From positions 310,001 through 374,000 of the forward strand of contig CAWJFW010000003.1 in NCBI GenBank assembly GCA_963842305.1: a DNA stretch of 64,000 nt, read 5' to 3'. A program made the translations under genes and the position numbers. The notes under the pieces are model-generated. The model was given only the letters and a program-made list of their open reading frames with translations, ran no database searches and was not told the DNA's origin. Positions 27,239 through 36,406 of this stretch are shown one piece after another (the stretch's first letter is position 1; each line of letters begins with the position of its first letter). This DNA comes from JAIBJN01 sp963842305. GTDB lineage: Bacteria; Actinomycetota; Thermoleophilia; Gaiellales; Gaiellaceae.

Positions 27239-29482
27239 ATGGCCGTCGTGACCTGGGAGGGGATGCTCGAAGGGGAAGAGCTCGCCTATCTGACCGAGAT
27301 CCCCCCGAGCGAGGCGCGGACGGTGGCGTTGCCGGAGCTGCACCCGAAGCTTGACGCGGCCCTGAGGGCGCGGGGCGTCGAGGCGCTCTTCACCCACCAG
27401 GCCGACTCGCTCGCGGCCGCCCGCCGGGGCGAGCACGTCATCGTCGCGACCGGCACGGCCAGTGGGAAGACGCTCGCCTTCAACTTGCCGGTGCTGGACG
27501 CCCTCGCCGCCGAGCCGAAACTGCGCGCCCTCTACCTCTATCCGACGAAGGCGCTCGCCCAGGATCAGGCCCGCTCGCTCGCCGAGCTCCAGGTTCCGCG
27601 CGTGAAGCCTGCGATCTACGACGGCGACACCGAGCACGAACGCCGCTGGCAGATCCGCAAATGGGCTAACGCGATCCTGACCAACCCGGACATGCTCCAT
27701 ATCGGTGTGCTCCCGCACCACGACCGCTGGGCCGACGTCCTCGCCAACCTCCGCTACGTCGTCGTCGACGAGGCACACGTCTACCGCGGCGTTTTCGGCT
27801 CGCACGTGGGAAACGTCCTGCGGCGGCTCCGGCGGGCAGCGCGGATCTACGGGGCTGAGCCGCAGTTCCTGCTCGCCTCGGCGACGATCGCCAACCCCGG
27901 CGAGCTGGCGCGTTCGCTCCTCGGCCTCGATGCGACCGTGATCGACGACGACGCCGCTCCGCGCGCGGCCAGGACGATCGCCTTCTGGAACCCACCCGTG
28001 CTCGACGAGCCCCTGCAGCTGCGGGCGAGCGCACTGGGCGAGGGCGCACGACTACTCGCGGAGCTCGCCTCGCGCGGCCTACGGACGATCTGCTTCGCCA
28101 AGAGCCGCAAGGCGACGGAGCTGATCCACCGCTTTGCATCCGAGCGAGTCGACGCCGAGACGGCCGCGCGGCTCTCTCCCTACCGGGCCGGGTACACGCC
28201 CGCCCAGCGGCGTGAGATCGAGCGGCGGCTGGTCGAGGGCGAGCTGCTCGGAGTGACGGCGACGGATGCGCTCGAGCTCGGCATCGACATCGGCCTGCTC
28301 GACTGTGCGATCTCGGTCGGATTCCCCGGCACGGTCGCGAGCCTTCGCCAGCAGTGGGGCAGGGCAGGCAGACGGAGTCACGGCCTCGCGGTGCTCGTGG
28401 CGAGCGAGGACGCACTCGACCAGTTCTTCATGCGGGAGCCAGAGGCGCTCCTCGGCCGCCGCGTGGAGGCTGCAATCCTCGACCACACGAACCCGCGGAT
28501 CCTCGACGGCCACGTCCTCTCGGCGGCGTTCGAGGCACCGCTCGACGAGCGAGACCGGGATACGCTCGGGAGCGCGGCCCTGGAGCGGGCAGAGGCCCTC
28601 GTGGAGGAGGGTGAGCTGCGAAAGACGCCCGCGGGCATCGTGTGGGCGGGCCGCGACTACCCGGCCGGCCGAGTGGCCCTGCGGTCGGCCAGCCCGGAGT
28701 CGATCGCCGTCATCGACGCCGGGACGGGGACGGTGCTCGGCGTCGTCGAACGCGAGCGGGCGTTCTCGACGGTGCACGAGGGCGCCGTCTACCTCCACCT
28801 CGGCGAGTCGTACCGCGTGCTCGAGCTCGACCTGGACGGCCGTGCCGCGCTCGTCGAAGCCTTCACGGCCGACTACTACACGCAGCCGAAGAAGGAGACG
28901 ACGACGGCGATCGAGGAAGCCGAGCTCGGCGACCGGCGGCTCGGAATGGAGACGTTCTTCGGCCGTGTCAGCGTCACCGAGCAGGTGATCGCCTACCAGC
29001 GCAAGTCGATTCGCGACCAGGCGACGCTCGAGCTCGTCACGCTCGACCTCCCGCCCACGACCTTCGAGACGGAGGCGATCTGGTACGTCCCCTCCGACGA
29101 GCAGCTCGAGGGCCTCGAGCCGCTCCCGAAGCTTCTGGGCTCGCTCCACGCCGCCGAGCACGCCATGATCGCCGTCCTCCCGCTCTGGGCGATGTGCGAC
29201 CGCTGGGACATCGGCGGCCTCTCGACGAACCTCCACTTCCAGACCGGTCGACCGACGGTGTTCGTCTACGACGGCCACCCGGGCGGCGTCGGAATCGCCC
29301 GGCGCGGCTACGACGAGCTCGAAGGTTGGGTCGGTGACACGGAGCATCTGCTCGCCGGCTGTCCCTGTGCCGACGGCTGCCCGTCGTGCGTCCAGTCCCC
29401 GAAGTGCGGCAACCTGAACGAGTTCCTCGACAAGGCAGGCGCGCTTGCCCTCCTCCGCCGGATGCTTGCCGCCGGGGTCTAG
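27239..29482 (+). CDS. DEAD/DEAH-box helicase with DUF1998 zinc domain (Mrf-like)
   Basis: A 747-residue superfamily 2 helicase. THQADSLAAA is the Q-motif equivalent, ATGTASGKT the Walker A and VVDEAHVY the DEVH-type box. ASATIANP is motif III, and GRAGRR near residue 378 is motif VI. The C-terminal DUF1998 region ends in a four-Cys cluster, CPCADGCPSC and then CGN, likely holding Zn or Fe-S. The architecture matches bacterial Mrf1/YprA-type 3'-5' helicases, including the mitomycin-repair factor MrfA, so a role in nucleotide-excision-like repair is plausible. No mrfB nuclease gene adjoins it. The stop is in a CTAG shared with the RTX gene. Confidence 0.9.
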   Translation: MAVVTWEGMLEGEELAYLTEIPPSEARTVALPELHPKLDAALRARGVEALFTHQADSLAAARRGEHVIVATGTASGKTLAFNLPVLDALAAEPKLRALYLYPTKALAQDQARSLAELQVPRVKPAIYDGDTEHERRWQIRKWANAILTNPDMLHIGVLPHHDRWADVLANLRYVVVDEAHVYRGVFGSHVGNVLRRLRRAARIYGAEPQFLLASATIANPGELARSLLGLDATVIDDDAAPRAARTIAFWNPPVLDEPLQLRASALGEGARLLAELASRGLRTICFAKSRKATELIHRFASERVDAETAARLSPYRAGYTPAQRREIERRLVEGELLGVTATDALELGIDIGLLDCAISVGFPGTVASLRQQWGRAGRRSHGLAVLVASEDALDQFFMREPEALLGRRVEAAILDHTNPRILDGHVLSAAFEAPLDERDRDTLGSAALERAEALVEEGELRKTPAGIVWAGRDYPAGRVALRSASPESIAVIDAGTGTVLGVVERERAFSTVHEGAVYLHLGESYRVLELDLDGRAALVEAFTADYYTQPKKETTTAIEEAELGDRRLGMETFFGRVSVTEQVIAYQRKSIRDQATLELVTLDLPPTTFETEAIWYVPSDEQLEGLEPLPKLLGSLHAAEHAMIAVLPLWAMCDRWDIGGLSTNLHFQTGRPTVFVYDGHPGGVGIARRGYDELEGWVGDTEHLLAGCPCADGCPSCVQSPKCGNLNEFLDKAGALALLRRMLAAGV

Positions 29483-32160
29483 AACAGAGTTTCGACGCCT
29501 CGGACGACGTCGAGGCCCTGGTTGACGCGGCCCCGATCGTGACCGGCATCGCCCTGGACGTAGTCGAGTGCGCCGTCGCGCGCCAGCAGCGTGTCGGCGC
29601 CGTCGCCCCCGCGTAGGCGATCCTGCCCGCCCGCACCGACAATCGAGTCCTGGCCGTCCGCGCCGCGAAGCCGGTTGTCCTGGCCGTTGCCGACGAGGCG
29701 GTCGTCGAAGCTGGATCCGTCGACGTTCTCGACCGACGCGAGGGCGTCGATGCCGTCGCCGGTTGCCTCGCCCGTTGCGAGGTTGGCGATGATCCCGATC
29801 CGCCCGTTCACCGGGAAGAAAGTCGCATAGTCGACCGTGTCGACGCCTGCGCCGCCTGTCATCGTGTCCGCTCCGGCGAGCCCGCGCAGCTTGTCGTTCC
29901 CGTCGCCGCCGTCGAGGACGTTCGCGGTGCCGTCGCCGGTCAGCACATCGCCGCCCGACGTCCCGGTCACGTTCTCGAGGGCAGTGAGCAGGTCGTGGTC
30001 GCCCGAGCCTGCGCCGTTTCCGGTGGTCAGGTTGACGACGACGCCAGCCGGCCGAGCCGAGTAGTCGACCGTGTCGGAGCCGGTCCCGCCGTCGAGGACA
30101 TCGTTGCCGGCCGTCGCGAACACCGTGTCGTTGCCCGCACCGGCCGTGACCACGTTGGGCCCCGAATCGCCGGTGAGGACGTCCCTGCCGGCGCCGCCGG
30201 TGACGTTCTCCATCGCGGCCAGCGTGTCGACGCCGGCCCCGACCGTGTCCTGCGGCCCGGCGAAAGAGAGGTCGACGCTGACCGCCAGGGAGGAGGCGCC
30301 GTAGTCCGCGGTGTCGATGCCAGGGCCGCCGTCGAGGCTGTTCGAGCCCACGGTGCCGGCGAACGAATCCGCGAACGACGATCCGATCACGCTCTCCGAG
30401 GTGAGAATCGTGTCCGTCCCGGCGCCGCCCGTGTTCTGGGCGGCCAGGCTGGCCAGGTTGAGCGTGACCCCGGCATCCGCGGCCGAATAGTCGAGCGTGT
30501 CCGACCCCGGGCCGCCTTCGAGGGTGTCGTTTCCGCGCAGGCCCGCGAGCGTGTCGTCGCCGCCGTTTCCGACCAGGACGTTCGCGCCGGCCTCGCCGGT
30601 GATCGAGTCGTCGCCCGAGCCGCCGGTGACGTTCGCAATCGCAAACAGTGTGTCGGTTCCTGTCGTCGCCGTCGCGGCCGAGCCCGGACTCGAGCCATTC
30701 ACCGGGCCGAGCATCACCGAAACGTCCTCTGCGAACGACGAGTAGTCCACCGTGTCGGTGCCGAGGTTGCCGTGGATCGAGTCGTCGCCGGAGTCACCCT
30801 GGAACGTGTCGTTCCCGGCGCCGCCCAACAGAACGTTGACGCCCGCGTCGCCTGCGAGAACGTCCGCGCCGCTGCCGCCGGTCAGGTTCTCGAAGCCTGC
30901 AGCCGTGTCCGTCCCGGCGCCGCCCGTCGCCTGGGCCGCACCGAGGGCGAGGCTCAGGGTGACGCCGCCTGTGACGCCCGAGTAGTCCAGGGTGTCGGTG
31001 TCGGCGCCGCCGTCGAGGACGTCGTTTCCGGCGCCGTCGAGAATCGTGTCGTCGCCGTCGTCGCCGAACACGACGTCGTTGCCGGATCCACCGGTGAGCC
31101 GGTCTCCGACGGGCCCGCCGTTCAGGGTGTCGTCGCCGGCGCCGCCGTCGAGGATGTCGTTACCGGGGCCGCCCGTAAGGTCGTTTGCGCTTCCGCTGCC
31201 GGTCATGACGTTGTCGCCCGCGCCACCGACGGCGTTCTCGATGTCCGCACCGACGTTGTCTGACTCGCCGGCCTCGCCGTCGTCGAACGCGCCGTCCATC
31301 GTCACCGTGACTCCCGCGGGACGGCCCCCGTACGTCACGAGGTCGTTGCCGCCGCTGCCCGCCATCGAGTCCGTGCCGTTGGCAGTTGCCTCCTCGTCGA
31401 AGACGTCGTTGCCAAGCCCGCCGGTCAACGTGTCGCCGCCGTCTCCACCGGCCAGCAGGTCGTCGCCCTGACCGCCTGTGATCGTGTCGTCGCCGGCGCC
31501 GCCGTAGAGGACGTTTCCGCCCGGCCCACCAGTGATCGTGTCGTCGCCTTCGCCTCCGACGGCGGTGTCGTCGCCACCGTCACCGTTCATCGTCAGAAGA
31601 AGGACCGTGGCCGCTCCGGTTACCGCGTCGCCGCCCCCGTAGAGGGCGTCGTCTCCACCGCTGCCGCTGACGGTTCCGAGCTCGACGTTGCTCAACGTCA
31701 CGTCCACGTCGTTGTCGCCGTTCAGATTGATGCCGCTCGCTCCCAGCGTGACCGTGTCCGCTGAGGAGCCTCCGATAACGGTTACGCGGTCCTGCACGCC
31801 AGCCGAAAGATCGACGACGAACTCGATTTCTGCGCTACCCGAGCCTTCGGCCGCGGCTCCAGGGGCGAACTGGCCGCCGCTCAGGTCGATCGTGACGGTC
31901 TCGGCGCCTGTGGTGCCGTTGACGACGATCGTGTCCGTGTTGGCCGTCGTCGCGGGAGTGCAGAAGGTGGCGCCCACGAAGATCCTGCCCGCGTTGGCGC
32001 CGGTCCCAACGGAGATCGATGCCGAGTCGCCGGCGGCGGTCATGTTCACGGTCGCCGTACCAGCGCCGAGCGCGCAGCTCACGGCGGCCTGGGACGGCGC
32101 TGCCGCCACCAGTGCGCCGAGCACGACGAGGAGCTTGATCAGTGTGCGCATGGAAACCAT
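29479..32160 (-). CDS. Secreted RTX (calcium-binding GGxGxD) repeat protein
   Basis: An 893-residue exoprotein. The signal peptide is LIKLLVVLGALVAAAPSQA, and the mature N-terminus is a beta-rich region with two Cys. From residue 167 on, nonapeptide RTX repeats (for example GGAGDDTIT and GGPGNDILD) recur to the C-terminus. They are interspersed with a larger module in which a DYS-type turn is followed by about 20 beta residues and a second RTX run. These start near 275, 392, 472, 557, 619, 699 and 777. RTX repeats fold as calcium-bound beta-rolls outside the cell. No enzymatic domain is visible, so it may be structural or adhesive. The start could be three codons later. Confidence 0.88.
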   Translation of the reverse strand: MVSMRTLIKLLVVLGALVAAAPSQAAVSCALGAGTATVNMTAAGDSASISVGTGANAGRIFVGATFCTPATTANTDTIVVNGTTGAETVTIDLSGGQFAPGAAAEGSGSAEIEFVVDLSAGVQDRVTVIGGSSADTVTLGASGINLNGDNDVDVTLSNVELGTVSGSGGDDALYGGGDAVTGAATVLLLTMNGDGGDDTAVGGEGDDTITGGPGGNVLYGGAGDDTITGGQGDDLLAGGDGGDTLTGGLGNDVFDEEATANGTDSMAGSGGNDLVTYGGRPAGVTVTMDGAFDDGEAGESDNVGADIENAVGGAGDNVMTGSGSANDLTGGPGNDILDGGAGDDTLNGGPVGDRLTGGSGNDVVFGDDGDDTILDGAGNDVLDGGADTDTLDYSGVTGGVTLSLALGAAQATGGAGTDTAAGFENLTGGSGADVLAGDAGVNVLLGGAGNDTFQGDSGDDSIHGNLGTDTVDYSSFAEDVSVMLGPVNGSSPGSAATATTGTDTLFAIANVTGGSGDDSITGEAGANVLVGNGGDDTLAGLRGNDTLEGGPGSDTLDYSAADAGVTLNLASLAAQNTGGAGTDTILTSESVIGSSFADSFAGTVGSNSLDGGPGIDTADYGASSLAVSVDLSFAGPQDTVGAGVDTLAAMENVTGGAGRDVLTGDSGPNVVTAGAGNDTVFATAGNDVLDGGTGSDTVDYSARPAGVVVNLTTGNGAGSGDHDLLTALENVTGTSGGDVLTGDGTANVLDGGDGNDKLRGLAGADTMTGGAGVDTVDYATFFPVNGRIGIIANLATGEATGDGIDALASVENVDGSSFDDRLVGNGQDNRLRGADGQDSIVGAGGQDRLRGGDGADTLLARDGALDYVQGDAGHDRGRVNQGLDVVRGVETLF

Positions 32161-32201
32161 CGGCCGCTGCGCCGAGGTTTCGACAGCAACTGCTTGATTC
32201 T

Positions 32202-32378
32202 TTAGAGCACGCGGCGGGGCCGCCGGACGAGCTCACCGCCGCAATTTGGGCAGATCGACTCCATCGCCTCCGAGCACGGAGCGCAGAAAGTGCACTCATA
32301 GCTGCAGATACGGGCATCCGACTCGAAGTCGAGGGCGACTCCGCAGCGCTCGCACTCCGTGCGCATCTCGAGCCCCAT
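32202..32378 (-). CDS. DUF1272 zinc-ribbon-like small protein
   Basis: A 58-residue protein starting MGLEMRTECERCGVAL and continuing ICSYECTFCAPCSEA and SICPNCGGELVRRPRR. The seven Cys residues in CxxC-type pairs and the closing GGELVRRPRR identify DUF1272, a short family of unknown function that likely binds zinc. A TAGGAAG sequence about 9 nt upstream can serve as ribosome site. It begins 2 nt after the LOG-like gene, so the two form an operon. It is short enough to be missed by automatic callers. Confidence 0.88.
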   Translation of the reverse strand: MGLEMRTECERCGVALDFESDARICSYECTFCAPCSEAMESICPNCGGELVRRPRRVL

Positions 32379-32380
32379 TC

Positions 32381-32830
32381 CTACCGACTTCCTACCAAGT
32401 CGAGGGCCAGCTGAACGGCTTCTGCCGGGGTCTCGGCGTGCTCGATCCCTTCACCCTCGGCGCCCGGGCCGGGCCCGAGCACGACCACGGGGCGCCCGAG
32501 CGTCCGGGCGAACGCGACCTCGGCAAGCGTCCCCCACTTACCGCCGACGGCGACCACTGCCTCGCACGAGGCGACGACGGCCAGGTTTCGGGCGTGGCCC
32601 GTACCGGTAGCGACCCGGTAGTCGATCCAGGGATTTGCATCGTTTGGGCTCTCACCGGGAAGGATTCCGATCGTCGTCCCTCCGGCGTTCTTGGCGCCGC
32701 GCGCAGCCGCCTCCATGACCTCGCCGAGCCCACCGCAGACAACGACGCACCCGCGCTCCCCGAGCAGCCGCCCGACCTCCTCGGCCTGCGCGACCCACTC
32801 CGCGCCACTGCCGATGACCGCGATCTGCAC
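32381..32830 (-). CDS. LOG-like Rossmann protein (TIGR00725 family)
   Basis: A 149-residue protein of the SLOG/TIGR00725 family. It starts at GTG with QIAVIGSGAEW, followed by CGGLGEVMEAAARGAKNAGG and GILPGESPNDAN. AVGGKWGTLAEVAFA is the second nucleotide-binding loop. Relatives include the cytokinin-activating LOG phosphoribohydrolases and DprA-like sensors, but TIGR00725 members have no settled function. A TATCAT hexamer 7 nt upstream supports a leaderless start. It precedes the DUF1272 gene by 2 nt and diverges from the NDH-2 gene across 12 nt. Confidence 0.88.
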   Translation of the reverse strand: MQIAVIGSGAEWVAQAEEVGRLLGERGCVVVCGGLGEVMEAAARGAKNAGGTTIGILPGESPNDANPWIDYRVATGTGHARNLAVVASCEAVVAVGGKWGTLAEVAFARTLGRPVVVLGPGPGAEGEGIEHAETPAEAVQLALDLVGSR

Positions 32831-32837
32831 GCGGCCG

Positions 32838-32843
32838 ATGATA
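32838..32843 (-). promoter_or_regulatory. Putative -10 element of the LOG-DUF1272 operon
   Basis: TATCAT lies 7 nt before the GTG start, identical in sequence and spacing to the polX element at 24489-24494. It overlaps the ATG of the divergent NDH-2 gene. Confidence 0.4.
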
Positions 32844-34165
32844 TGACTGAAGCCGTGAGGAGTCGCCTCGCCCGCGGCGGAACCCTCGTGCTCGGTGGCG
32901 GATTCGCCGGCGGGTACGTGGCCCGACTGCTCGGCTCGGCCGGCGCGACGATCGTCAGCCCGGAGAACTTCATGCTCTACACGCCAATGCTGCCCGAGGC
33001 GGCCTCTGGCACGCTCGAGCCCCGCCATGCCGTCGTTCCGCTGCGGGTGATGTGCCCGCACGCCGAGCTGCTCCTCGGGCGGGCAACGGCCCTCGACGAG
33101 GACGCGAGCACCGTTCGCGTCGTCACCGACGAGGAGGAGATCGACGTCGCCTACGACCAGCTCGTCGTCGCCCTCGGGGCCGTCCCTCGGACGCTTCCGA
33201 TCCCGGGCCTGGCCGAGCACGGTCTCGGATTCAAGTCCCTGGCCGAGGCGATCTACCTCCGCAATCACGTCCTCCGCGAGCTCGAGGCGGCAGCTGCGAG
33301 CCTGGACGGTACCGGCCCCCATCTCACGTTCGTCTTCGTCGGAGCCGGTTATGCGGGCGTGGAGGCCCTCGGCGAGCTGTCCGACCTCGTGCGCGACGCT
33401 CTGCGCTACTACTCGTCGAGCCTTCGAAGCGCCCCGCAGCGGTGGGTGCTCGTCGACGCGGCGCCCAAGATCCTCTCCGACATCCCCGCTCCGCTCGGCG
33501 ACTACGCCGCCCGTCAGCTCGCGAAACGCGGGGTTGATATCCGGGTCTCGACGACGCTCGAGTCGGTTGACGCGGAGGCGGCAGTCCTCTCGGACGGCAG
33601 CCGCATCGAGACCCGGACCCTCGTGTGGACCGCCGGGGTCAAGGCCCATCCGCTCCTCGGAGGCCTCGGGCTGCCGCTCGACGACCGCGGCCGCATCGTC
33701 GTCGGCCCGACGCTCAGGGTGGAGGGCAGGGAGAACGTCTGGGCACTCGGCGACGGCGCACGAGTTCCGAACGAGGCGACGCCCGGTGTTCCTGACCCCC
33801 CCACCTGCCAGCACGCCCTCCGCCAGGCCCGGCGCCTGGCGAAGAACCTCAAAGGCGAGCACAAGCCCTACCGCTACAGGATGCTCGGCCAGGTGGCGAC
33901 GCTCGGCCGCTACAAGGGTACGGCCGACGTCCTCGGTCTCCGCCTGCACGGCTTCCCGGGCTGGTTCGTGACCCGGACGTACCACCTTTTCCAGCTGCCC
34001 CTCGTCTCCCGCAAGCTGCGCGTCGTCGGCGACTGGACGGTGGCCCTCTTCTTCAGAAGGGACATCGCCGAGCTCTCGATGCTCGGCACCCACGAGGCGC
34101 TCGACGAGACGCGGGGCATCGGCGTGACGGCGCGCTCGGCCGGGCCGAACGACAATCGACCATAA
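32843..34165 (+). CDS. Type II NADH dehydrogenase-like FAD oxidoreductase
   Basis: A 440-residue two-dinucleotide-fold flavoprotein. LVLGGGFAGGYVARLL binds FAD, and VFVGAGYAGVEALGEL binds NAD(P)H near residue 165. LVWTAGVKAHPLL and WALGDGARVP are NDH-2 family signatures. The C-terminus has an amphipathic stretch (GWFVTRTYHLFQLPL) suited to monotopic membrane attachment. NDH-2 passes electrons from NADH to quinone without pumping protons. A related ferredoxin or sulfide oxidoreductase role is less likely, because no extra Cys pair is present. Confidence 0.88.
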   Translation: MTEAVRSRLARGGTLVLGGGFAGGYVARLLGSAGATIVSPENFMLYTPMLPEAASGTLEPRHAVVPLRVMCPHAELLLGRATALDEDASTVRVVTDEEEIDVAYDQLVVALGAVPRTLPIPGLAEHGLGFKSLAEAIYLRNHVLRELEAAAASLDGTGPHLTFVFVGAGYAGVEALGELSDLVRDALRYYSSSLRSAPQRWVLVDAAPKILSDIPAPLGDYAARQLAKRGVDIRVSTTLESVDAEAAVLSDGSRIETRTLVWTAGVKAHPLLGGLGLPLDDRGRIVVGPTLRVEGRENVWALGDGARVPNEATPGVPDPPTCQHALRQARRLAKNLKGEHKPYRYRMLGQVATLGRYKGTADVLGLRLHGFPGWFVTRTYHLFQLPLVSRKLRVVGDWTVALFFRRDIAELSMLGTHEALDETRGIGVTARSAGPNDNRP

Positions 34166-34198
34166 ACCAGGCCGCTCTCGCGACCGATAACAGCGTCC

Positions 34199-35608
34199 AT
34201 GCACTCGCTGCTTCGGGCACAAACGACCTCGGCGCTGTTCGCCTGTGCCGTGGGCGTCGCCCTCCCGGCCGCCACGCTCATCGTCGTCGGACGGCACCAT
34301 GCCCATCCGGGGAACGGCGTCCACTTCTACGGCGTCGGCCTCACCGCCGTGGCAGCGACCGCCGCCGCGGTGATCCTGACGGTCGTCGGTGCCCGCCGCA
34401 ACGACGCCCGCACCGTCCTCGCCGGCACGGCCTTCTCCGTGATGGCCGCGCTGCTCGCGCTCCACGGGCTGGCGACCCCGGGCATGCTCGTCTCGTGGAA
34501 TGGCCTGATCGCCTTCACCGGCGGCGCGACACTGCCGGTCGGCGCGCTCATCCTCGTGCTCGCCTCGCTGCCACTGGTGAACAGCCGCCAGAGCGTTCGC
34601 CACCTTATCGTCCTACAGGTGGTGCTTCTGGTCACCGTCGCCGTTCTCGGCGCGGTGGGCATGCTCGCCCCGGATCTCGTCCCGGGCGTGCCCGAGGCCG
34701 GTGGCCCGCTCGCGCTCGCCCTGCTCGCGTTCGGCCTTCTCCTCTACGCCTACCTGGCCGTGCGCGCGATCAATACGTTCCTCCTCACGCGCCGGCGCGC
34801 CGACCTCCTGGTCGTCGTCGGCCTCTCGTTTCTCGCCACGGCGCTCGTCGGCGCCCTGGTCCTGGACTACATGCAGCTCGGCTGGTGGCTCGGCCACGTC
34901 TTCGAGCTGCTGGGCATCCTCATGCTCGGGGTCGCGATGGCGGTCGACCTCCGCCGGGCGCAGCCGTCCCGCTCCCTGACGGGCGGGCCGCGCGCCGGTG
35001 AGCTGGTGCAGGCCGAGCACGCCTTCCTCGGCGCCCGGGTGCGGGCACTCACCCTGCGCCTCGCGGAGAAGGACGAGTACACGGAAGGCCACACGCGCCG
35101 TGTCGCCCTGCGGGCCGTTCTGGTCGGCGAAGAACTCGGCCTGGCCCCGAACCGGCTCCGCGTGCTCGCAACCGGCGGGCTCCTGCACGACATCGGCAAG
35201 CTCTCCGTGCCCGACGAGATCCTCGGCAAGCCGGGCCCGCTCGACGAGGACGAGTTCGCCGTCATCAGGAAGCATCCCGAGTGGGGTCACAGGCTGCTCG
35301 GCGAGCTGGGTGGGTTCTCGGACGGCGTGCGCCGCCTCGTACTCGATCACCACGAGCGGCTCGACGGAAACGGCTATCCGAACGGCCGCGCCGCATCGGA
35401 GCTCGGCATCGAGACCCGCATCCTGACGGTCTGCGACGTGTACGACGCGCTGCTCTCCGTGCGCGTCTACCGCGACGCCTGGACGCACGAGCGGGCGATG
35501 GACCTCCTGCGTGAGCAAACAGGCTCCGCGTTCGATGCGAGCTGCGTTCGCGCGCTCGAGCAAGTGCTCTCGCGGGAAGCATCGCTCGCGTTCGACATCG
35601 CCGTCTAA
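34199..35608 (+). CDS. Membrane-bound HD-GYP c-di-GMP phosphodiesterase
   Basis: A 469-residue protein. The N-terminal 260 residues contain about seven hydrophobic helices forming a membrane sensor-like module of unknown ligand. The C-terminal HD-GYP domain (about 275-455) has the metal motif LLHDIGKLSVP and the diagnostic HHERLDGNGYPNG, both intact. Such enzymes linearise or fully hydrolyse c-di-GMP. It would oppose the GAF-GGDEF cyclase encoded at 2.7 kb. The gene is 10 nt upstream of the GNAT gene on the same strand. Confidence 0.92.
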   Translation: MHSLLRAQTTSALFACAVGVALPAATLIVVGRHHAHPGNGVHFYGVGLTAVAATAAAVILTVVGARRNDARTVLAGTAFSVMAALLALHGLATPGMLVSWNGLIAFTGGATLPVGALILVLASLPLVNSRQSVRHLIVLQVVLLVTVAVLGAVGMLAPDLVPGVPEAGGPLALALLAFGLLLYAYLAVRAINTFLLTRRRADLLVVVGLSFLATALVGALVLDYMQLGWWLGHVFELLGILMLGVAMAVDLRRAQPSRSLTGGPRAGELVQAEHAFLGARVRALTLRLAEKDEYTEGHTRRVALRAVLVGEELGLAPNRLRVLATGGLLHDIGKLSVPDEILGKPGPLDEDEFAVIRKHPEWGHRLLGELGGFSDGVRRLVLDHHERLDGNGYPNGRAASELGIETRILTVCDVYDALLSVRVYRDAWTHERAMDLLREQTGSAFDASCVRALEQVLSREASLAFDIAV

Positions 35609-35617
35609 CCTCACGGC

Positions 35618-36406
35618 ATGCCGATGGAGCTCGACCGAGCGCTCGCCTTCGAGGAGGCGATGAGCATACGCTGCGCCGAGCGGATCGTCCCATTCCGCTC
35701 CGGCCGGGCGTACTTCAACGACAGCTTTCCGCGAGTGTGGTGGCTCAACTTCCTGCTCGTCGACCCGGGCAAGCCCGTCGATCCGGGCGAGCTCGCCGCC
35801 GATGCCGAGCTTCTGCACACGGACGCCGGCCACAGCCACCGTCGGATCGAGATTCCCGACGAGGTCGTCGGCGCCGAGTGCGAGCGCTTCTTCCGCCGGA
35901 TCGGGTGGCGGGTCGAGTCCCTGCTGCTCATGGCCTACCGGGGAGAGGGCAAGCGGACGGCCGACACCTCCTCGGTCGAGGAGGTGTCCTGGGAGACCCT
36001 GCTGCCCCTCCGCGAGGAGATCGCACGCGGTGAGCCGTGGGCGACCGACGACGGCGACGTCCGTCAGGTCGTCTGCGCGGGGGCCGTCGGAGCCCGAGCC
36101 GGGAACACCCGGTTCTTTGCGGTGCACGTGGGCGGGCAGCCGGTCGCAGCGGCGGAGCTCAATTCGGACGGAAGGGTCGCCGAGGTCGACGACGTCGCCA
36201 CCCTGCCCGCATTCCGCAACCGCGGCTTCGGGAGCGCGGTCACGCTCCGGGCAGTCGAGGAGGCGGTCGCGGACGGCCACGACCTCACCTTCCTGGTCGC
36301 CGACGACGAGGACTGGCCGAAGGAGCTCTATGCCAAGCTCGGGTTCGAGCCCATCGGCCGGACCTGGAGCTTTCTCCGCACGCCCGCGCTCGTGGCCAAG
36401 GACTAG
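35618..36406 (+). CDS. GNAT family N-acetyltransferase
   Basis: A 262-residue protein with a poorly conserved N-terminal half and a C-terminal GNAT domain (about 150-255). VDDVATLPAFRNRGFGSAV contains the acetyl-CoA pyrophosphate loop R/QxxGxG/A, and YAKLGFEPIGRTWSF is the usual C-terminal strand. Two tandem degenerate GNAT folds are possible, given the length. The acceptor substrate is unknown. The TAG stop is in a CTAG shared with ligD. Confidence 0.87.
   Translation: MPMELDRALAFEEAMSIRCAERIVPFRSGRAYFNDSFPRVWWLNFLLVDPGKPVDPGELAADAELLHTDAGHSHRRIEIPDEVVGAECERFFRRIGWRVESLLLMAYRGEGKRTADTSSVEEVSWETLLPLREEIARGEPWATDDGDVRQVVCAGAVGARAGNTRFFAVHVGGQPVAAAELNSDGRVAEVDDVATLPAFRNRGFGSAVTLRAVEEAVADGHDLTFLVADDEDWPKELYAKLGFEPIGRTWSFLRTPALVAKD

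Noticed and set aside
29479..32160. Tandem DNA repeats resembling a CRISPR or satellite array
   Set aside because: The repeated GCCGCC/GTCGTC pattern is the coding sequence of RTX nonapeptides in an open frame. Repeat units vary in sequence and have no spacers.
32381..34603. A 740-codon minus-strand open frame opposite the NDH-2 and HD-GYP genes
   Set aside because: Only its last 149 codons (the LOG-like protein) are real. The rest is the antisense shadow of two well-supported genes, common at this G+C.
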